Source: Strongyloides papillosus (taxonomy: Eukaryota; Nematoda; Chromadorea; Rhabditida; Strongyloididae). From it: a stretch of 64,000 nt of DNA. Location of the stretch: NCBI GenBank assembly GCA_005656395.1, contig SRSI01000031.1, positions 682,001 through 746,000 of the forward strand, given 5' to 3'. How positions within the stretch are numbered: the first letter of the stretch is position 1; every line of letters begins with the position of its first letter. Shown here in pieces: positions 58,737-64,000 of this stretch. The notes beneath the pieces are model-generated. The model made no database searches, was not told the origin of the DNA, and worked only from the letters and a program-made list of their open reading frames with translations. A program made the position numbers and the translations under genes.

Positions 58737-59195
58737 ATGTTGTTATACAAGTTATTTCACTTCTTTATTACAATTATACTAATTAAAGTTTCTGAAAGCA
58801 TTAATTGTTATGAATGTACCTCAGGAAAGGGTCAAGATTGTCGTACTTCAGCATCAACATGTTCATATGGATTATTTGGTTGTGTTAAAATAACAACTTA
58901 TTCTGGTGGTGTCGATAAATGTAAGTAGAATATAAACATTTCAAATTATTCCTTTTTAGATGGAATGTTTCCCAATAACGATAGATCTATTATATCAGAA
59001 ATCCGTTCTTGTAATGTTCTTCCTCTTGGTGGTGTTGATGCTTGCCAACAACAAACACTACTTGGAATTAGAATTGTAACTTGTTATTGTTTCAATGACT
59101 ATTGTAATGGAACGATAAATTTAAATAAATTTAACTATCTATTTCTTGTAATTATACTACTTCCAATATATTATTTTATTTTTGATATAATATAA
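58737..59195 (+). CDS. GPI-anchored Ly6/uPAR (LU)-like protein, two exons
   Basis: Exons are 58737-58920 and 58960-59195 (T|AT junction), 139 residues. A signal peptide (LFHFFITIILIKVSES) is followed by INCYECTSGKGQDC, CSYGLFGC, and the closing CYCFNDYCNG motif typical of LU domains. The hydrophobic C-terminus (YLFLVIILLPIYYFIFDII) fits a GPI-attachment signal. The intron is only 39 bp. The function is not known; nematode LU proteins often modulate receptors or are surface antigens. Confidence 0.8.
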
Positions 59196-59230
59196 TTTTA
59201 TTATTTTAAAAAATAAATTGTAAACTGAGT

Positions 59231-59374
59231 ATGGTTTTTTGTTTCTCGGTTGAAGATGTAACTTCATTTGAAGTTAAATGTGTCATTAGCCGAGTTCGAT
59301 ACTCATCAAAAACTCCCGATGATGATTATTTCCACGACGGTCTTCAGACATCCCAATATATTAAATGGTGTTAA
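59231..59374 (+). CDS. Candidate 47-residue small protein, or structured RNA
   Basis: An ATG-started frame encodes MVFCFSVEDVTSFEVKCV, then ISRVRYSSKTPDDDYFHDG and LQTSQYIKWC before a stop. Codon use is balanced and GC is higher than in the flanks. The same segment can fold: GAGTAT (59227-59232) with ATACTC further on, CTCGG with CCGAG, and TAACTTCA/TGAAGTTA, nested in that order. No known family. It lies between the LU gene and the ADAMTS gene. Confidence 0.3.
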   Translation: MVFCFSVEDVTSFEVKCVISRVRYSSKTPDDDYFHDGLQTSQYIKWC

Positions 59375-59574
59375 CTGTGGTAACTTAGGGAACACGTAAT
59401 TTTGCTTTTTTTACAAAAAATATACTATGTTAATTGTATATATCCTAAGTCAAAACACATATAAATTAAATGTAATTAAAGTATAAATTGAAAAATTTTT
59501 TTGAAACACCAATAAATGATAAGCATTAAAGAGGGGTGTGATATGAGTTGTGAAATATTGTCTTTAAAAATCAC

Positions 59575-59583
59575 TATAAAAGG
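59575..59583 (+). promoter_or_regulatory. TATA box of the ADAMTS gene
   Basis: TATAAAAGG lies 48 bp before the start codon of the metalloprotease gene. Confidence 0.45.
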
Positions 59584-59630
59584 TAAGCTAACACAAATTA
59601 TTTCATTTTATAATTAGCTGTTTTAAAAGA

Positions 59631-62345
59631 ATGAAAGTTTTCTTTTTTTTATTATTATTATCGTATTTCAAGGTGAGTTTAAAGTAGAAGAAATTGTTAG
59701 TTAACAGAAAGGGAAATATTAATGTGATATTAAGATCGGTCATTAACTTTAATTTTTTAGTTTACTACACAAATTTACGAAAGGTTAACAAATAAGGAAA
59801 AGTTTCATTTATTTGGAAAAAATGGCCTTATAAATAAACCAGCATTTGAAGAAGTAATAATAAATGAATTTAATGGGGAAGTTTTTAATATTACCCTTGA
59901 AGGTAATGAAATTTCTTTTGACATTAAAGAAACTTCTTTAAATTTATTTGATATTGGTTTACACCATAATTATTATTTTACAAATCAGAGCAAAGATCTT
60001 CTTGAAGAGCATATTTACTATGATAAATGCAACAAAGTATATAAAGGTGAAAGTAAAGAACCCAAGGGGAATATAATTTCTTTAACAGGATGTAAAGATA
60101 ACTTGGTATGTTAGTGTAACAATTAAAATTATTTATTTTTTAGAGAGGTCTAATTATCACAAATAAGGGTGAAATGCATTTTATTCATCCATTACCAAAA
60201 AAAATAAAAAATAATATCCATGTTATTTATAAAAGAAGTATTAGAGAAGAACTATCTCCTGAACATCATACTTGTATGTTTAATAAAAATGATGATCCAT
60301 TTCCAGAAGATCAAATAGAAAGTAATAATTTAATAAATAAATTAAATAATCATAACAAATTAAATTTTATTAAAAATATTAATAAAAGAAATGCTATTAA
60401 TAAAGAGGATGATAGTGAGATTACTATTGAGATAGCTGTTTTTGCAGATTATTTAATGATAAAACATTTTTATGATATTTATGGAAAAGAAAATCATATG
60501 AAAGAATTGAAAAGATTTATTATAGCAACTGTTAATAATGTTGATAGTTTATATAGACATCAAACATTAAATTCAAATATACATTTTCGATTAAAGCGTA
60601 TCGATGTTATGGAGAGTCAACCATCTGAACTCGAATCCATAAAACATGACAATGGTGATGTCAATAAATTATTAAAATCATTTTGTGAATATCAACATAA
60701 AATGAAACCTGTCGAAAGAAAAGATCCGAGATATTGGGATCATGCTTTATTATTCACCGGTTTTGATATCTATAGTGGTGATATAAAAAGTATTGCTGGT
60801 TTTGCACCAGTTAAAGGAATGTGTAGTGAGGTACGCTCATGTACAATTAATGAGGGTATAGATTTTGGTTCAGTATTTGTTGTTACACATGAAATTGGTC
60901 ATAATTTAGGAATGTATCATGATGGACAAAATGAATGTCATACAGATTGTTGTATAATGGCACCAAGTATTGGTTCTGGAAAAACAGAATGGTCAACATG
61001 TAGTAGTACAGAAATGAAAGTATTTGTTCAAAAACTTGGTACAGAACCTAATAGAGCTCCTAATTGTCTTAAAGTTTCTGCTAAAAAATCAAAAAATTTA
61101 AATACACTTCCAGGACAAGATTATACAATTAATGAACAGTGCCGATTATTTCATGGTAAATGCTGGAGACATGGATTACGTTCGCATCAAAAACTTGAAA
61201 ATATCTGTCAAATGATATGGTGTACAGATGATAATGAAAAGTATAGGACGTCACATCCCGCTTTAGAAGGTACATATTGTGGAGAGGGGAAAATATGTTT
61301 TGGTGGAAAATGTGTTGAAACAAAAATGGATCTTAAAAAAATTGATGGTGGTTGGGGTGATTGGTTAGAAAATTCATATTGTGATCAAATAGAGAGTAAT
61401 AAATGTCAAAAATGTCAAGTTGATGGGCAATTGATATTTAAAAAGGAATATAGGTATTGTGAAAATCCTTTTCCAAATAACGGTGGTAAACTATGTGTTG
61501 GAGATGATATAAGGGGTAAAGTTTGTAATAAAAGATTATGTTCAAGTGATATAAGTATTCAACAATATATTGATAATGTTTGTAAGATTAAATCAAAATT
61601 ACCAAAAAACATAATATTAAAAATGAATGAAAAAGGATTGCATTTTGAGAAAGATTTATGTAAAGTATGGTGTTTTATAAAAGAATCGACAAGTATTAAA
61701 ACCGTTGAAGATATGCCTAATGGAACTCCTTGTGGAAAAGATAGTTTTTGTTTAAATGGGGAATGTAAATCATTAACATGTAATGGAACAATCTTAGGTG
61801 GAGATAACAATGATTGTAATTTAATGAAAAACAAAAATTTAAAATCACCTATAATGACATCTGAATGGGAATCATGGCTTTCATGGTCAAATTGTAGTGT
61901 TAAAAAATGCGGTGAAATTGGATATAAAAGAAGAATAAGAATCTGTAAAGGTTCATCATGTTCCGGACAAGATTTTGAAGAAGCAAAATGTAAAATCAAT
62001 TGTCTAATTTCTGAAAATATATGGCTTAATTGGGGCGAATGGTCAGAATGTTCATCATCACAATGTGGAGAGAAAGGTAAACAAGTAAGAACACGTAAAT
62101 GTTCTGGTGAAAAATGTAATGGTTCGGAAATAGAATCACAAATTTGTCAAATAATTTGTTTAAAAAATAATGGAAAATTTACTACATGGAGTTCATGGAG
62201 TGAATGTAGTCCTATAATTGATTGTAAAACTGAAACTTTCAGAAAAAGAACAAGAGATTGTTGGAGTGCAACTTCACATGATCCTACATGTAATGGAAAG
62301 AAGGAAGAAATAGAGTTATGCCCAAGGACGAAATGCATTAAATAA
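59631..62345 (+). CDS. ADAMTS-type secreted metalloprotease, three exons
   Basis: Exons are 59631-59672, 59761-60105 and 60144-62345 (all phase 0), 862 residues. The first exon is a signal peptide (MKVFFFLLLLSYFK). The propeptide contains LTGCKDNLRGLIITNKGEM. The reprolysin catalytic domain begins after about residue 215 (EITIEIAVFADYLMIKHF) and has the zinc motif HEIGHNLGMYHD (first His 378) and Met-turn CCIMAPS (Met401), so it should be active. A disintegrin-like/cysteine-rich region follows (CRLFHGKCWRHG, GTYCGEGKICFGGKCVE), then a TSP1-like spacer (GGWGDWLENSYC) and three clear thrombospondin type 1 repeats (WESWLSWSNCS, WLNWGEWSECS, FTTWSSWSECS). Such proteases remodel basement membrane or cuticle matrix (C. 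elegans adt genes). Confidence 0.92.
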
Positions 62346-62542
62346 ATAATTACGATTATATAACTTAATGTATTTGTAAATAGTTTTGTAAATATACAAA
62401 AAAATTTTTTTAATCTGCTTTTGATATACGTTAAATGAAATAAAAATGCAAAGTTTGTGTAAATAGTGTGATAATAGATAAAAGCGACGTTGACAGTCGA
62501 TGTAATGCTAGTTTACTCCAACGTTAGTTATATATATTTTTA

Positions 62543-63461
62543 ATGACTGTTACTAAAGTGGAAGCCTATATTGAAGCTTCAGTTAAAAAGGCTGAAGAAA
62601 TTAAAAATTTGAATGAAACTGATTCCACTTTAAAAGAGGGTGCAGGAAAGAAATTATTAAGGAAAATTGATTCAATTAATTATCCAATTTATTGTACAGA
62701 AGAAACGGTAAAAAGTGCTGGAGCAATAAAACTTGAAAATAATGATATATTTTTAATTTCCTTTCCCAATTCAGGAATTGAATTGCTAAAAAATATTATT
62801 TTACAATTATTGGATATTGAAGTTAACGGTATGTTATTGATTGATTAATTGTCAAATATTTATAGATGAATACAATTTTCCAACTATTGAATATTTTGGA
62901 TCATCTGTTATTGATATCTACCCACCACCAAAATATTTACAAACTTATTTAAATTTTAATTTATGTCCAAAATTAAATAATTGTAAAGTAATAATATTAA
63001 TAAGAAATCCAAAAGATGTTGTCTGTTCAATGTTTAAACAAATTCCAGGTAATGAAGATATAAAATTACCATCAGAAGATTTTACTGAATTTATGAATGC
63101 CTTTTTGGAAGGTGAAACAGAATACGGTGACTACTTTACCCATTTACAAAGTTTATTACCACTAATTGATGATAAGAAAAACTTAATATTAACTTATGAA
63201 CAGACAACAGCTGATTTAGTAACGACAATAACAAAATTGGGTAAATTTTTGAATTTACAAGATAAAGTATCAGATCAAAAAAGTTTATTTAAAATTGTTG
63301 AAGAAGTAACATTACACAACGAATTTAATTATAATTATACTATTAAAGAGTGGAAGAAATATTTCAATGAAGAAGAGTCATTAAAAATTGACGAAAAATT
63401 TAACTTATTTTTTAAAGGAACGATAATTGAAAATATCTTTGATAAAAAAATGGAATGGTAA
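62543..63461 (+). CDS. Cytosolic sulfotransferase-family protein with altered catalytic residues, two exons
   Basis: Exons are 62543-62828 and 62866-63461 (phase 1), 293 residues. The family transfers sulfate from PAPS to alcohols and phenols. The fold is recognisable: IFLISFPNSGIELLKNI at the 5'-phosphosulfate loop, PPPKYLQTYLNFNLCP at the substrate region, IRNPKDVVCSMF at the 3'-phosphate site, and IKEWKKYFNEEES near the C-terminus. Several positions differ from active enzymes: PKSGTTW has become PNSGIEL, the TH of the catalytic histidine region is TY, and no RKG-x-x-G precedes EWKKYF. It is probably a diverged or inactive relative of the nematode ssu-1-like enzymes. Confidence 0.75.
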
Positions 63462-63831
63462 TTCATTATATAAAAAGAATATTTTCTAATTAATAATTAA
63501 TTGTATTCAGTGAAATCATGTAGAAAAGTTTTTTTTACAATACTTTAAATTTATTTATAACATCGTATTTTGCTTTAACATTAAATATGTAGTAATATAA
63601 CTTTCATTTATTTTCCATCTTATTATTAATTATTTTCTGGAAATTATAATTTGCGATGATTTTATTTCATTTAAATATTTTATTACCTGACAATATTGAT
63701 GATTGATTTTTATAATATTTATGCAAGTATCAAGGTTTTTTAATGAATTTGCAAGATGTTATAATTATTTTTACTTTTAATATTATATAATCTCAAGATG
63801 TATCTTAAAAATAATAATATTATATATTAGC
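63462..63831. other. AT-rich 3' flank
   Basis: Downstream of the sulfotransferase; nothing recognised. Confidence 0.5.
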
Positions 63832-63936
63832 ATGATATATACTTTTGACAATTCACATTTTGATGAAGCTAAGAAAAAGCTAGATGAATGTTTAGAATTA
63901 AATAAAATTGATTTAAAATTAATAAAAAAAAGATAA
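63832..63936 (+). CDS. Possible first exon of a gene running off the window
   Basis: Behind a TTATATATTAG acceptor-like site, an ATG opens MIYTFDNSHFDEAKKKLDEC, then a charged helix, and stops at 63934. A further 64 bases to the edge contain an AG followed by a frame reading DNDGIIK, so a spliced continuation is possible. The product is unknown, and the call is weak. Confidence 0.25.
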   Translation: MIYTFDNSHFDEAKKKLDECLELNKIDLKLIKKR

Positions 63937-64000
63937 ACCGTTTAAAGAAAAATTGGTTCAAAACATTATACTATATTAGATAATGATGGTATTATTAAAA

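Noticed and set aside
59280..59312. T-arm-like GAGTTCGATACTC suggesting a tRNA
   Set aside because: Only three pairs form in the T stem, and no D-arm, anticodon arm or acceptor stem could be drawn.
61129..62338. Three minus-strand frames antisense to the ADAMTS gene
   Set aside because: They are shadows of cysteine-rich coding sequence on the plus strand.

Overview
This window looks like nuclear DNA from a nematode, most probably a Strongyloides-type (clade IV) worm. It is very AT-rich and its genes are compact. Most introns are 39-60 bp with GTAAGT/GTATGT donors and T-rich TTTTAG or TTTCAG acceptors. Several start codons sit just behind an acceptor-like site, as expected for spliced-leader trans-splicing. 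The content is nematode-like: a cuticle collagen, a serpentine chemoreceptor, Ly6/LU proteins, a Cys-loop channel, F-box/LRR and BTB/kelch genes. No tRNA, rRNA, CRISPR array or intact transposon was recognised. Exon joins were worked out by hand from splice signals and reading phase. Every multi-exon model closes in frame unless stated.

1-12.8 kb: a low-complexity protein with PP1-docking-like and beta-TrCP-degron-like motifs, possibly cut by the window edge; a secreted LU-domain protein (-); a large mitochondrial PPR-like protein (+); a sphingomyelin synthase (-); an ML/NPC2-like lipid-binding protein (+). 12.8-18.2 kb: a six-exon ACBD3 (GCP60) orthologue on the minus strand, with an F-box/LRR gene nested on the opposite strand inside its 3.4 kb fourth intron. 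20-31.4 kb: adenylate kinase 2, a serpentine receptor, an EGF/transmembrane protein, a tiny membrane protein, a DXO/RAI1-like decapping nuclease whose first exon lies in a long inverted repeat, and a USP20/33-type deubiquitinase.

31.5-46 kb: cuticle collagen and a secreted threonine/glutamate-repeat protein on plus, both with TATA boxes. These are followed by a minus-strand run: CK1/TTBK-like kinase, Cys-loop ligand-gated channel, tyrosine/asparagine-rich secreted protein, diverged ITPase, secreted class 2 lipase and a dermatopontin-like secreted protein. 46-64 kb (all plus): a membrane-anchored PLP-decarboxylase-like protein, BTB/kelch, a 3 kb stretch of odd composition, a diverged UPF1-like SF1 helicase, an RNase-H-fold-like protein, a second Ly6 protein, an ADAMTS protease, a diverged cytosolic sulfotransferase and the start of another possible gene.

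The genes are mostly independent rather than a pathway. Recurring themes are lipid handling (sphingomyelin synthase, ML protein, ACBD3, lipase) and the secreted or extracellular-matrix surface (collagen, ADAMTS, dermatopontin-like, Ly6). At least four enzyme-fold genes (ITPase, PLP decarboxylase, sulfotransferase, helicase) have substitutions at positions that are catalytic in their families.
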